Shown piece after piece: positions 23,151 through 34,384 of a stretch of DNA of 64,000 nt (positions are counted from its first letter, which is position 1; each line of letters starts with the position of its first letter). This DNA is from Pyrrhosoma nymphula (Eukaryota > Arthropoda > Insecta > Odonata > Coenagrionidae), in the NCBI GenBank assembly GCA_963573305.1, contig OY754329.1:82146576-82210575 (forward strand), given 5' to 3'. The notes under the pieces are model-generated. The model saw only the letters and a program-made list of their open reading frames with translations. It was not told where the DNA came from and ran no database searches. Made by a program: the position numbers and the translations under genes.

Positions 23151-23723
23151 CCATCTGCCAGTATCTTTTCGCCGTCTTTGTCATACGAAAGTATTTTATC
23201 AAACTTATATCTCTCTAATTTAATCCACTTTGGCATCAATTTTCATTGGCGTCTTCACTTATTATCTCACTCTGTGAAATAGCTAAAACTTCGACAGTTA
23301 ATCTAAGATGCAAGCAAAAGCATTTTCTTTCTACTGTGCGTTCTTTCTATTTTATCTCATTATAAAAATCGTATACAGTATGTGTCTTTACACTTTCCAT
23401 GCTTGTAGTTTTAGACCAAGTAGATATTATCCAAAAAATATATATAAAAATAATGTGTTTTGCTTCAGCGTTACACTGATAAATATAATCTTGAGTAATA
23501 CCTTAACGAGATTTATAATGTTGTAATGTTATCGCAGTCTTCATTCCTAATCACAAGCTACTGACCGATTTTTGGTGTCAGATACGTTATATCCCTACTG
23601 GTTCCAAGTCGCTTCGTCTTTTAAATTGAGAAATTTTGAAAATATTGTGCGATGAAAAGAAAAATATAAGAGTTCGATTGAAAAGAATGAATAGTCCTTT
23701 ATCTCCGACTAAGAAAGTAGCCA

Positions 23724-24763
23724 ATGACATCGGTGGCGCTGAAGCGTCACACTATCACCAGCATATCATATAAGTCAAGAAATCCTCACCTTGCCGTCAA
23801 ATCAAGGATGGACGCGATGATTCACAGGTCAATTGCCACTCTACTCTGCGTGTTCCAAATACATGGAATGTCTATCAGGGATCTTCTTTCACCAGAGTGG
23901 AATGAAATCGGACTATGGGAGAAGTTCGAATCGGAATACCGGATTGTAGTGCTCACTGTGGGAGTATTTTTCTCTTTCATGTCCTTGCTGGATTTCCACT
24001 GCAAGAGTAATAAGACATCCGAGATGGGAAATATTCCAATGTGATCTGGGTGTTTCTGCACAACATTCTCGGGACTTGGGTGTACACATGGTTCCAGTTT
24101 CATCGCGCTAAAATCGGTCAACTGATTAAAAATCTTGCTTTAAAAGACTGTGATGAATCCACCACAAAACAAGTTTTTTCAAAACTTAAAGTCTTTGGAG
24201 TATACCTCTCATCCTTCTTTTTATTGCATCTGATTTTCCAAACGATCTTCAGTTACATAAACCTTGTGAAATATCCCAAAGAAATTTGGAGCTCCCTCGC
24301 AATAATCATATGATCTACGGTGAATTTAACTTTCCAGCTTTATTTTGCACTGGTGCTGTATCTTTTCCTGTGCAACGTGATAATCATGAATAAGGGAATT
24401 GAAAAACTCACAAAAATACGGACAGAGGAAGGATTAGGTAACCTTCATGAGTTCAACAGGAAAATTGTCCCATGGGAAAGTGGCTGGAAATACAAATATA
24501 AAGTCCCAGAAATAGAATACTGGGCATTTTTTGACTTGGATCTACATTCATCATTTCGTTCAACCAGTGGAGTATTCGGTCTTGTAACAGTATTTTAAAT
24601 TGGCTACTGTGTAGCTCACGTTACATTTGATTTATTTGTAGTGATTAACGAGGATTTTTGGAATGAATCACTCACGTATATCTTAGCCAATATATACTTC
24701 ACCATCTCTTACTTGCTTGGACCCATTGTCTTCTTAGCTCTTGGTCAACTCTCTGAAAGACAG
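23724..24763 (+). pseudogene. GrB1: gustatory receptor large exon, inactivated
   Basis: Nearly identical to the intact exon at 54120-55178, from ATG 23724 to a GTATGT donor after 24763. Its length is 1,040 bp against 1,059 bp. The 19-bp difference is a single deletion at about 24043, just after NIP, which removes the start of the second membrane segment and shifts the frame. Two later nonsense changes relative to the intact copy are TGA at 24311-24313 (for Trp) and TAA at 24596-24598 (for Gln). A further short indel is seen after the donor. The 5' flank (23290-23723) is conserved with 53690-54119. A recently killed member of the array. Confidence 0.92.
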
Positions 24764-26372
24764 GTATGTATTTTCTGTGTTTCTATGCTTTAAAGATACA
24801 ACTGATGCACCTGATGTCAAAATATCAAGGAGGAACGATGCCTAAGGTGACAATCTGGTAATCAGAATTTATAAGTGAATGTTTCTTTAGAAGGAGCCAA
24901 GTAAAAGCTAAACAAAGCATTAGGTCATTTATAGTTTTCAAAAGGGAGTGTCTTTTGAATGTGATATATCACGATATTTGTAAAGAAAGGTTAATATCGA
25001 AATCAAGAGGTACTGTAAGTAGTGCGTGATAAATTCGATAACAATGTAATTTAACGTAAGAAATCAACAACTCACGCATAACACAACCCCCACATAACAC
25101 AACTCACGCATAACACAACAAAAAGGATGGGGGTAACTATATTCCAGTTTATTCCAGCTTTAACTTCACCAATGTTAGCCATCTTATCTTTAGGGATATC
25201 CTCACCTTTTTTTGTTAGAAAGCTTTCACAACTTAAGTTTTTTTATCTTTCGTCTCCTTTTTCTTTATCCCGAACTGTTAACTCATGCCTTTATCAATGG
25301 CACTAATTCCTTGGATTACTCGCTTATTATCATCTGGTTATCAGCATATCATAATGGCGTTATTAGCTACAATTTTTTGTTTTTTACTTCATCTAGCACT
25401 TGATCAGCTCCAGCTAATGCTCAAAAATCAATAGATGACAACGAGAAACCTTATAGTCTTACTCTGTATCTTATGCCTATCCACCCTAATCCACTATCTG
25501 CCACCCTATCTTTCCTAGATTAGTCTTATAAAGTATTTAACGAGTCTCATATCCCTCTAGTGGACCCTTTTGTTAATTGAAAAGTACATTTTATTCAGCA
25601 TCACTCTGCAAAACGCTACATGAAAATCAACGAAACAAGAAAAAGGTTTTTTCCAGTTTTTCTTCCTCTCTTGATGTTTTCTCATCGCAGTAATTGCATT
25701 CCGTATTTCTTCCACCCTTCTATACATTAATATTTCCTTAGTAGTGATCACTTTTATTTTCAGCCCTTGTACTCCTAATTCCAAGTGGCGGAGCATTTTT
25801 TGGCATTGGATATCGCACTGCCCTGGCAGTTTGCTTGAGGAAAAGAATGATGTTGGAGCTCGAAGTAAAAATCAATAATTTATTCAACATTTCTTCCCAA
25901 CACTTCGTATGTTAGGAAGTTCGCAGAAATATAGGGTACGTGCAATATTCAAAGCATAATAATCCATGTAACAAGTGAAGAAACTCTCATAATTATCTTA
26001 CATAAAGGATGGGCGCAAAGAAGAAGAATTTATCCCGAACTGTTAACTCATGCTTTTATCAATGACCCTTATTCCTTGGATTACTCGCTTACTATCTTCT
26101 GGTTATCAGCATATCATAATGGCGTTATTAGCTGCAATTTTTTGTTTTTTACTTCATCTAGCACTGGATCAGCTCCAGCTAAAGCTCAAAAATCAATAGA
26201 TGACAACGAGAAACCTTATAGTCTTACTCTGTAACGTATGCCTATCCACCCTAATCCACTATCTTTCCTAAATTTAGGAAGTTGGCAGATATATAGGGTA
26301 CTTGCAATATTCAAAGCATAATAATCCATGTATACAAGTGAAGAAACTCTCATAATTATCTCACATAAAAAA
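24764..26372. other. GrB1 3' flank or intron
   Basis: Matches 55179-56397 of unit 2. A block of about 230 bp (25255-25500, with GAACTGTTAACTCATGC and AGATGACAACGAGAAACC) recurs at 26025-26260 and, more diverged, at 26950-27190. Each occurrence follows a GrB exon or fragment, so it marks the repeating GrB gene unit. A short imperfect tandem of CACGCATAACACAAC lies at about 25070-25130. No receptor C-terminal exon was recognised here on either strand. Confidence 0.55.
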
Positions 26373-26830
26373 TGGGCGCAAAGAATCGGAGACCAATGGC
26401 CTATTAGACTATTTTACGAGTTCCAGCTACACGGGATGTTCATCTGAGATCTACTTTTACCACAACGGAATAAGATCAGACCAGTAGTGATATTCAATTT
26501 AGGATATCACATCGTAGTGCCTACTGTGAGCGAATTTTTTCTTGCCTATCCTTTCTTGAAAGGTACTTTATGTGGAGAGAGACTTCCTTTAACAGACTGT
26601 GACGAAACCACCACAAAACAAGTTTTTTCAAAACTCAAAGTCTTTGGAGTATACCTCTCATCCTTCTTTTTATTGCATCTGATTTTCCAAACGCTTTAAG
26701 CTACACAAACCTTGTGAAAGTCTCTAGAGAAATTTGGAACTTCCTCGCCGTAATGATATAGTCTACGGTGTAGATAACTTTCCAGTTTTATTTCGTACTG
26801 GTGCTGTATCTTTTCCTGTGCAACGGGAAG
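26373..26830 (+). pseudogene. GrB fragment, internally deleted mosaic
   Basis: Begins like GrB2 (ATGGGCGCAAAGAATCGG at 26373), continues through LGYHIVVPTVSEFF, and then jumps to a segment nearly identical to GrB1' residues 147-180 (DCDETTTKQVFSKLKVFG). After a stop at 26697 there is a decayed remainder of the fourth membrane segment up to about 26830, where it joins the 3'-flank repeat. The 5' part resembles one paralogue and the middle resembles another, so it arose by deletion or unequal exchange between array members. Not functional. Confidence 0.85.
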
Positions 26831-27766
26831 GGAGTAACTTTATTCAAGTTTATTCCAGTTTTACCTTCACCAAAGCTAGCCATCTTACCTTTACGATATC
26901 CTCACCTTTTTTTGTTAGAAAGTTTTCACAACTTAAGTTTTTATCTTTTGACTCCTTTTTCTTTACCACGAACTGATTTCTTATGCATCTACCAATGGCC
27001 CTAAAAATCATTGGATGACTCGCTATCTAACAACTGGTCATCAGCATATCTTAACGCTATTATTAGCTGCTATTTTCTATTTTTTACTTCATCTAGGTCT
27101 GACAACGCCTCTCTTAAAAATGTATCAAGCACTAATAATAAAAAAATCAATAGGTGACAACGAGAAGCCTAGTCTTACTATGTAACTTTAGTCTACCCAC
27201 CCTAGACCATTATCTTATACACTATTTTTGCCAAATTAGTCTTTAAAAAGTATTTAAAGAGTCTCATATCCCTATAATGAAAACCTTTTTTCATTGACAT
27301 GTTCATTTTATTCTAATAAAATCTGCAAAACACTACCTCAAAATCAACGAATCAAGACTAAAAGTCTTTTTCCAGTTTTTGTTCCTCTCTTAGAGTTTTC
27401 TCATCGCAGGAATTGCGTTCCTAATTTCTTTCACCCTTATTTAAACGAATAACTCTTTTCGAAGTAGTGATCACTTTTATTTTCAGCCTTTGCGCTTCTA
27501 ATACCAAGTGACGGCGCACTTTTTGGCATTGGATATCTCACTTCCCCGGCTGATAGCCGACTGTATTTGTCTTCTACTACATCAATGAAATGGCAAATAT
27601 TGCGTGAGCAAACGAATTATATGAGAGCTCAAATTAAAAAATCAATACTCTATGCAACATTTCTTCCCAAATAGAAAATATGCAGATGTTGGCGACGTGC
27701 AACATTCACAGCATCATAATCCACGTACACCAGTGAATAAACTCGCACAATTATCTCACATTAAGG
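26831..27766. other. Intergenic region upstream of GrB2
   Basis: Contains the third copy of the GrB 3'-flank repeat (26950-27190) and the GrB2 5' flank (27400-27766), which is related to 25680-26030 and 56070-56397. A pyrimidine-rich TTTATTTTCAG at about 27477-27487 resembles a splice acceptor and is conserved in the paralogous flanks, but the sequence after it does not extend into a receptor frame. Confidence 0.5.
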
Positions 27767-28741
27767 ATGGGCGCGAAGATTCGGATACCTATTGCCCCTC
27801 TACTTTACGTGTTCCAGCTACACGGTATGTCCATCGGAGATCTAATTTCACCTCAACGGAATAAGGTTGGACCAGGAGCGAAGTTCAATTTAGGATACCG
27901 TATCGCAGTGCCCACTGCGGGCGTATTTTTCTCTTGCATGTCCTTGCTGGATAGTTACTTTAAGTGGAGAGAGACTACCGAAGTGGGAAATATTCCACTG
28001 TATTGGGGCACATTTGAATGGATCTGGATGTTACTGCACCACATTCTCGGGACTATGGTGTACGCATGGTTCCAGTTTCATCGCAAAAAAATCAGTCAAC
28101 TGATTAAAAATCTTGCACTAAAAGGCTATGAAGAATCCACCAGAGGAATAGTTTTGAAAAAACTTTTTATCTTTGGAAAATGCCTCTCAATCACTCTCTC
28201 ATTGCATTTGATTGTATTTTTGATCTTAAGTTATATACATTTTACAAAAAACACGAGGGACATTTGGAGAGTCCTATCCATTATTGTATGGTCTATGGTG
28301 AATTTAGATTTCCAGTTATATTTCGCATTAGTGGTGTATATTTTCCGGTGCAAAGTGTTTCTTTTGGGAAAGGGCGTTGAAAAAATCATAAAAAGACAGG
28401 CGGAGGAAGAAATGTGTGACTCTGATGAATTTGATGTGCAAATTGTACTACAAGATAGGGGCAGGAAGAACACGAATCAACTCGAAGAAATAGGATACTG
28501 GGCATTTTTTGACTTGGAACTTAATTCATTATTTCGTTCCGCCAGTGGAATCTTTGGACCGGTAACAGTAGTTCAAATTGCCTACTGTGTGCCTCACATT
28601 ACATTTGACATATTTATAATAATTAACATAGACGTAAGCAAACAATCGTATATGGATCTCGTTACCAATATATATTTAATCTTCTCATACTTCATTGGGC
28701 CCATTATCTTCATAATACTCAGTCAACTCTCTGAAAGACAG
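27767..28741 (+). CDS. GrB2: gustatory receptor-like, large N-terminal exon (partial gene)
   Basis: 325 codons from ATG 27767 (MGAKIRIPIAPLL), open to a consensus donor (CAG|GTATGT) at 28741/28742, phase 0. The frame reads a few codons into the intron, so the exon end was set at the donor shared with GrB1 and GrB1'. By hydropathy there are six membrane-like segments, among them YRIAVPTAGVFFSCMSLLDS, FEWIWMLLHHILGTMVYAW, LSITLSLHLIVFLILSYI and NIYLIFSYFIGPIIFIIL. This pattern and the family resemblance fit an insect Gr (7tm_7), a ligand-gated cation channel of sensory neuron dendrites. Gr proteins usually have about 350-450 residues; the last membrane segment and the TY....QF tail must be encoded by further exons not found nearby. 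Family membership rests on pattern recognition. Confidence 0.82.
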
Positions 28742-30073
28742 GTATGTAGTATTCTATATTTCTATACTTTAGAGATAACATAGATGCACTTAATATTCAC
28801 ATTAGAGGATTGATCTAAACATATGGTAACAATCTGGGAGTCCGCATTCATGCCATAGTATTGGAATGATGAATGATCGCGGACGTTGAACTGGAGGATA
28901 AAATCAACACACGTGAAAAATCATGTCCCTTAATTTAAAACAACAAAACAATGTTGAATATTTTCATCATAGTCTTTAATTATTTTTTCTGTCAATGTCA
29001 TAATTATCCTGAGTTAACTGGTGCCATCTGTTTTTTGAACCTAAATTGGTTATGGATTCAGAGATCATTCATCCACTTCTTTAATTATCTCTTTATTGTA
29101 ATACCTAAATATTTTAGCATAATCTCATTCCCAATTAGGCTTCGATTCCTATATATAACTTCCTTCTGGTACAAGTAAATAAATACTGACGACAGCAAAG
29201 TTTCCATTCGATAGCATAGTATTTGGTAGAGGAAAGAATGTTGACAGTGTTTAAAACAGCTGTCTTAAAGAATAACAATGATGGAATAGATTTTTGTTTT
29301 TACAGCTTGCGTTGAAATCGGAATTTCAATGAAAATACGCAAGTATGACGGAAACATATGTTTCCCTAAAATATGTGAATCTGTCAATAAAAGTTATAAA
29401 CTACGAATAAGTCAGTCGGTGTAGAAGGTAATACATTCGTGATAACCGTTTACCCACCCCAATGATGATCAACCGGTGATCGTATCACATGTATTTTAGG
29501 TGCAATTGTCCTTTAAAAATAATCTTAGGAAGAATAACAAAATTATAATTGGACGTTCGCTAGCAGAGGATTAATGAATACTTTAATCATTGTAATAACT
29601 ACGAAGCATGGAGTCGACCTTCAATTGGTGCCTTTTTGGAATGAAAACCCATCACTACGCTCTGAGAGGGGCATACACTCATTGAGGAGATTACTAAATC
29701 CCACCTAAGCGGAAACAGATGAAGCTTTAAGCCCTTACTACCCGCCATTAGCGTGTTATATACGAATAAAACACATTGTCATTGTTGGATTCGAAATTAT
29801 GCCTCATTTCCTCATCTTCTGCGACAGGGTACCAAAAGCAAAAAGCTGCGAGATAACAATGGAAAGCAGGTGAAAGATCAATTGTTTATGAAAGCTTTTG
29901 TTCTTCAACGGAATTGAAGCTCGCTAAGCCGTCATTAGCACATCTGAAATGAAACCTATTCATTTAGTTTCATTATGACATAACAACCGCTCGTTTTATT
30001 ATTTCCCGCACCGTGGAAGGTTTTGAACAAACTGAAATCATTTCGAGTAAGACTTGAAGTTACAACGGCTGCT
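28742..30073. other. Intergenic or intronic between GrB2 and GrC
   Basis: No receptor 3' exon was recognised. The last ~380 bp (29690-30073) match 57320-57650 upstream of the unit 2 GrC copy. In unit 2 the ATG used by GrC' at 57597 corresponds to sequence here that has lost the start context and gained a one-base shift near 30045. Confidence 0.5.
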
Positions 30074-31105
30074 ATGCGCACGTATAGAAACAGGCGAAGT
30101 GGTACCTTTTCCCTCAGCGATAAAGTGACCAAGAATCTAAACAGGTCGCTGAAGCCCTTACTATTGGTTATTCATTGGTTTTTACCAGGGATGTCACTGA
30201 AAGACGGATTCACGCCAGTGATAGACACTAAAGGGCTTTGGCGGTATCTCGGCATTGCATACACGGTGGTTTTGGCAGCGTGCGGCATCATATTCTCCAT
30301 TGTTTCCATTATTCACAATTGCAACGTATTTAAGAGACTTTCGGAACGGGGACATCTACCAACGTTTTGGTCCGTGTTTCAATGTTTCCATTTGGTGACT
30401 CACTACATGCTCGGGGCTTGCATGTACACGTGGTTTCAATGGCATCGCATTCAAATTTACAGAATGCTAATAGCACTGTGCCGAATAGGGTGTGAGCTCG
30501 ACCCCAAAGGAAAATTTCTGAAAGAGCTTCGAATACTTATAATTTGCATGGCGTTTTATTTGACGTTCTTTGCAGCATTTATAACTCTTTCCTCTTGCTT
30601 TTTACTCGCCAAAACATGGTGGGTGGTGATAGATGTGATTTCGTCCACTCTATGGGCTATAGTTGTCCTTATTTCCCAGGCCTATTTCATATTGCTACTG
30701 TACTTTTTCCTGCATAATACTTTAATTTTAAATATAGGAATTGAGCAGTTCAATCGTACTCTCTCATTATCTGCTGAGAAACGGTCTCCTTTTTACCGCT
30801 CCAACCGCAGAAACTCATTTAAGTATTTTTTACATAAGTGGGACTATAAAGGAATTACTCTCTGGAATAGTTGTGATTTAAAACTCTACTCGATTTCTCG
30901 ATCAACGAATTCTACTTTTGGACTACCTATACTTTTTCAAATAAGCTATTTTTTCTTAAACACAACCTGTAAACTGTTCAACGAGATAAATGGAGGATTT
31001 TCATTGCGAACACGAGCATCTTTGGCAGCCAATCATTTTCTCTACATTTTGTACGCGTCGGGATTCACCACCATCGTAGTGTTTTGTGAAGCGATCAGAA
31101 AACAG
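30074..31105 (+). CDS. GrC: gustatory receptor-like, large N-terminal exon (partial gene)
   Basis: 344 codons from ATG 30074 (MRTYRNRRSGTFSL) to a consensus donor CAG|GTGAGT at 31105/31106, phase 0. The open frame extends upstream only from a TTG. The unit 2 copy starts 43 codons earlier at its own ATG (57597), but here that start lies before a frameshift. The first in-frame ATG is therefore used, and the start is uncertain. Segments: KPLLLVIHWFLPGMSLKD resembles the conserved Gr N-terminus. Membrane-like runs include YTVVLAACGIIFSIVSII, FLTFFAAF-type regions around 30550-30620, SQAYFILLLYFFLHNTLIL and LPILFQISYFFLNT. Clearly related to GrB in layout (WSVFQCFHLVTHYMLGACMY aligns with the GrB second segment) but distant in sequence. 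C-terminal exons were not found. Probable chemoreceptor of the sensory neuron membrane. Confidence 0.8.
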
Positions 31106-31286
31106 GTGAGTCTTAGAGTGATACTCCCTTATACCTGTATACCATTAGATTTTTCAACTTTGTTCCACGAATGAATCTGGAGTTAACTGTGCTTCATCAC
31201 GTAGATAATTACTTTCCCATCCTATTAAATTATGAAATAACTCTAAAGGGATAAAATTCGCAATGAAGAAGAATTTCAGATGACAA

Positions 31287-31350
31287 GGAATCGAATCCGC
31301 ATCTCCTAATTGCCGGACAATGGGTTAGCATGTTGTACCATCGAGACATC
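31287..31350 (-). repeat. tRNA-like block, possible SINE head
   Basis: On the minus strand a perfect B-box-like GGATTCGATTCC (31298-31287) is preceded, at tRNA-like spacing, by CTCGATGGTACAACATG (about 31345-31329), where an A box would be expected. No full cloverleaf was verified, and the A box is weak. A tRNA-derived SINE remnant is the likeliest reading. Confidence 0.35.
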
Positions 31351-32599
31351 TTATTCCAAGGCGCATTTCAGCTGGGGTTTATATGAATAAGATGGCTTGA
31401 AGGTGTTACTGGGCGGGACCGGTGGTGTTCCTGACGGGTTACACCCGACATGCAATGGGGAGATGAAGGATGTAATCCCGGACAAGTCAAATGAGCTATG
31501 CATAGTGATTTTCATTCTCTAGGTGTATTCCTTAGCACCCGTACGCGCAGCCTTGTAGCATGTCATTTATGTCATACAGACAACCGCAATGATTTTATTT
31601 AAAAAATAATTATCGGTTACTTTTTGATAAATCTCGTATGTACTAAATATTGCAGGTTACTTGCCATAAAAAGTTACATGACATTGCACAATACTTCCTT
31701 GATTACCGAGGACGTCGGAGAGAGAACTAAAAAAGAGAACTGTATAGTCACTTTTCCCCATCATAAATTCAGTGATATCAAAGATTTATTGAATAGACAG
31801 GTGTCGTTGTGTTCGAGCCATATATTTAACGCATAAGCCCGATGAGCTGCTTTGCTATTATATATATATGAGACGTTTATCTATGTAATGATGGAAATCT
31901 AGCAATCATATATTAATATATTACTTATAATTCTTATATGTCTTCGGCATATAATTCAGAAATTAATTTTTATTCCTCACAGACCTTGGCATTGTCTATT
32001 TCTCTGGAAAACATCAGTGTGCTAGCACATTGGAGTCGCGATTTGTGCCCCACGGAAACTTTCTTTTTGGCCTAAAAATGGCCACCAGCCGCCGAGGATC
32101 CTCGACTTCACCTCTCGCATGCGCGGTACCAACTCGTGGTCAATATTGCATTGCAGTCTTGTACCCGATTGAACGAGACTACACTCATCTCGACCTTGAC
32201 ATCAACCACGAAGTTTTTGCATCTTAATAAATCACCCGGGAAATTTCACATCACAATTTTCGTCTCCGTATCCCATTCTCCGTTGATTGGTTGGTTGTTT
32301 GGGGAGGCGACCAAAAAACACGCTCATTGCGCCATTAAGGACATGTGGGTTGGTTTCTGAAGGATTGGTTACTGGGGAATGGAGGGCGGAGAGAAACCCA
32401 GCGTCGGCATTAGCCTGCTCTTACCTGCTGCTAATGAAAAAAACCACGGGGACCACGGTTTAGTGTTTAATCCGACGGATGGAGTACTATGTCAGAAGTG
32501 TATTCGGGTGAACCGGGCCATGGACGAACGGCGGCGACTCTGTCGTTTCCTCATTAATAGGAATCGGTGTAGCGAACACTAGAGGAAAAGTCGTTACGC

Positions 32600-32912
32600 G
32601 TTTCGTTTTATGCCCCTTGACCCATTTATGGCTCTGGGGTCGAAAGCTTCCCTTTCCCTTACCCTTTTTACCCCATCCTCCTTTCCTTCCTACTCCGTTT
32701 ACCCCTGACGATAAGCGAGAGCTTCAGGCCTGGGGAGGCGGCGTTCACCGCGTGGAGCACTCACGAAACCACTGCCAGAAGTGCTCTCCACACCCAATTC
32801 AGGGATCGAGATTTCACTGAAAAATCTTCGCCACTGAGATATATCCGCCAGAATTTGAATCCAGGTCCCCCTGATGGGAATCCAGCATTTTATACACCAC
32901 ACCAACTCGATA
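32600..32912 (-). repeat. Possible tRNA-derived SINE
   Basis: Minus strand from about 32912: GTTGGTGTGGTGTATAAAATG, then GGGGACCTGGATTCAAATTC. The second part is a B-box-like element (GGATTCAAATTC, about 32861-32850) with A-box-like sequence upstream. The body that follows is GC-richer and ends in an oligopyrimidine and purine run near 32620-32700. Boundaries and family are unknown. Confidence 0.35.
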
Positions 32913-33219
32913 ACCTCCCATTCTCAGCTCTCCTCTCATTCACATACAAAATTCTTTTCCTACTTTACTTAGGAGTTCAAATACCCTGCATTTTCCTGCT
33001 TACCTACCTCACTTACTTGAGGCTCACTATCTTTTGGGTTGTGTTTGAAATTCAATGAATAATATTAACTCGGGTGGAAAAGAAGACTAAGCTAATTTGC
33101 ATAAGATTTTCAGGCTTTACTCAGTGGAACCAAATTGCGAAAAAATAGAAATGATTTCACTGAGTAATATTCCAAAAAAATACTTCTTCCTTAATTTTTA
33201 TGTAACTAAGCTATACAAA

Positions 33220-34384
33220 TTTACAGTTTTAAACAGACTGAAGCCATATATTGAAGAAAATATAGGCGAAATTCAAGGAGGCTTTGTTCAAGGACGATCA
33301 CCTACGGATCAAATATTCACTCTGAAACAAGCTCTTTCTAAGTATTGAGAGTTAAATAAAAATGTACATATACTCTTCATTGATTTTAACAAAGCTTATG
33401 ACTGCATCAATAGGGATAAGTTATATGAAAGAGTGGAAGCAGTCGGCATACCAAATAAACTAATAAGGTGTATCGAAAAATCAAAAGCAAAAGTGAAAGT
33501 GGAGAATGAGTACACAGAAAGCTTTGATATATCACGCCAAGGTGATGGGCTATCGCAACTTTTTTTTACATTTGGAAATTGAATAAGCCCTGAAAGACGC
33601 TAAGCAGTCATTATTTGGGCTAAAAATTGAATCAAAAATCAATGTTTTAGCCTTTGCTAATGATGTGACACTGGTGGCAGAGAAGAAGGATGATTTAATA
33701 GAACTATCGAAAAATATAGTAACGAAATCAGAGGAAGTAGACCAAAACAAAAATAAATATTTAGTTGACTCTAGAAACCCTGTGAGGGAAGAAAACTTGA
33801 TGGTTGGGGAAATGGAATTTGAAATGGTCAGATAATTTCAATACCTAGGAGTGAAAATAACAGCCGAAAATTGAGAAGAGTATGAGATTAAAAGTAGGAT
33901 TGTGTGAGCATCTAAAAGCTACTGGGCTCTTGAAAAACTGCTGAAGTTAAGAATGCTATCAAGGAACACGAAGATAAGAATATACCATACTATTATCCTA
34001 CCTGTTTTACTGAACGGAGCTCAGACATAGTCCCTGAGTAAAGATATGGAAAGGAAGCTGATAGTGTTAAAAAATAGAGTGATTAGGAAAATATGCGGCC
34101 CAATAAACGACAATGGAGTGTGGAGGATTAGAAAAAATAGAGAACTAAGAATTCTCTATAAGTCCCCAGATGTAGTGGCTCTAATAAAAAGTAGAAGACT
34201 AAGGTGGGCAGGGCATGTGTGGAGGAAAGCAGTATGTGAGGGGCAGCCACACGGACGACGTCCACTTGGGAGACCAAGGTTGAGATGGCAAGAGCAGCTT
34301 AGGAAGGACCTAGCGAGAATGGGGAGGACAACACAGGAAGAGGAGAACAGAGGCACATTGTTGACGAGACCAAAAACCTTCTGA
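33220..34384 (+). pseudogene. Non-LTR retrotransposon (RTE-like) reverse transcriptase, decayed
   Basis: Reverse transcriptase blocks are recognisable across three frames: VLNRLKPYIEENIGEIQGGF and GRSPTDQIFTLKQALSKY (33226-33345), then after a stop HILFIDFNKAYDCINRDKLY (first catalytic Asp), VKVENEYTESF with RQGDGLSQLFF, and the YADD region altered to FANDVTLVAEKK (about 33650). The C-terminal region follows with SRRLRWAGHVWRK in a 112-codon open frame ending at 34384. At least six stops or shifts are present. The 5' endonuclease domain is absent, as in a typical 5'-truncated LINE. The RTE assignment is from motif style and is tentative; the RT identity is secure. Confidence 0.85.

Larger units (their letters stand above)
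31106..33219. other. Unit 1 region with SINE-like sequences, no gene
   Basis: Absent from unit 2, where a junction near 57940 joins the middle of GrC' to sequence equivalent to about 35250. It includes two tRNA-like blocks listed separately and, at 32300-32850, GC-richer DNA with several short frames that I do not accept as genes. Confidence 0.5.

Noticed and set aside
32379..32582. Short frames in the GC-richer block at 32030-32900
   Set aside because: Overlapping frames on both strands are open. The interval looks like SINE or other repeat sequence rather than coding DNA.
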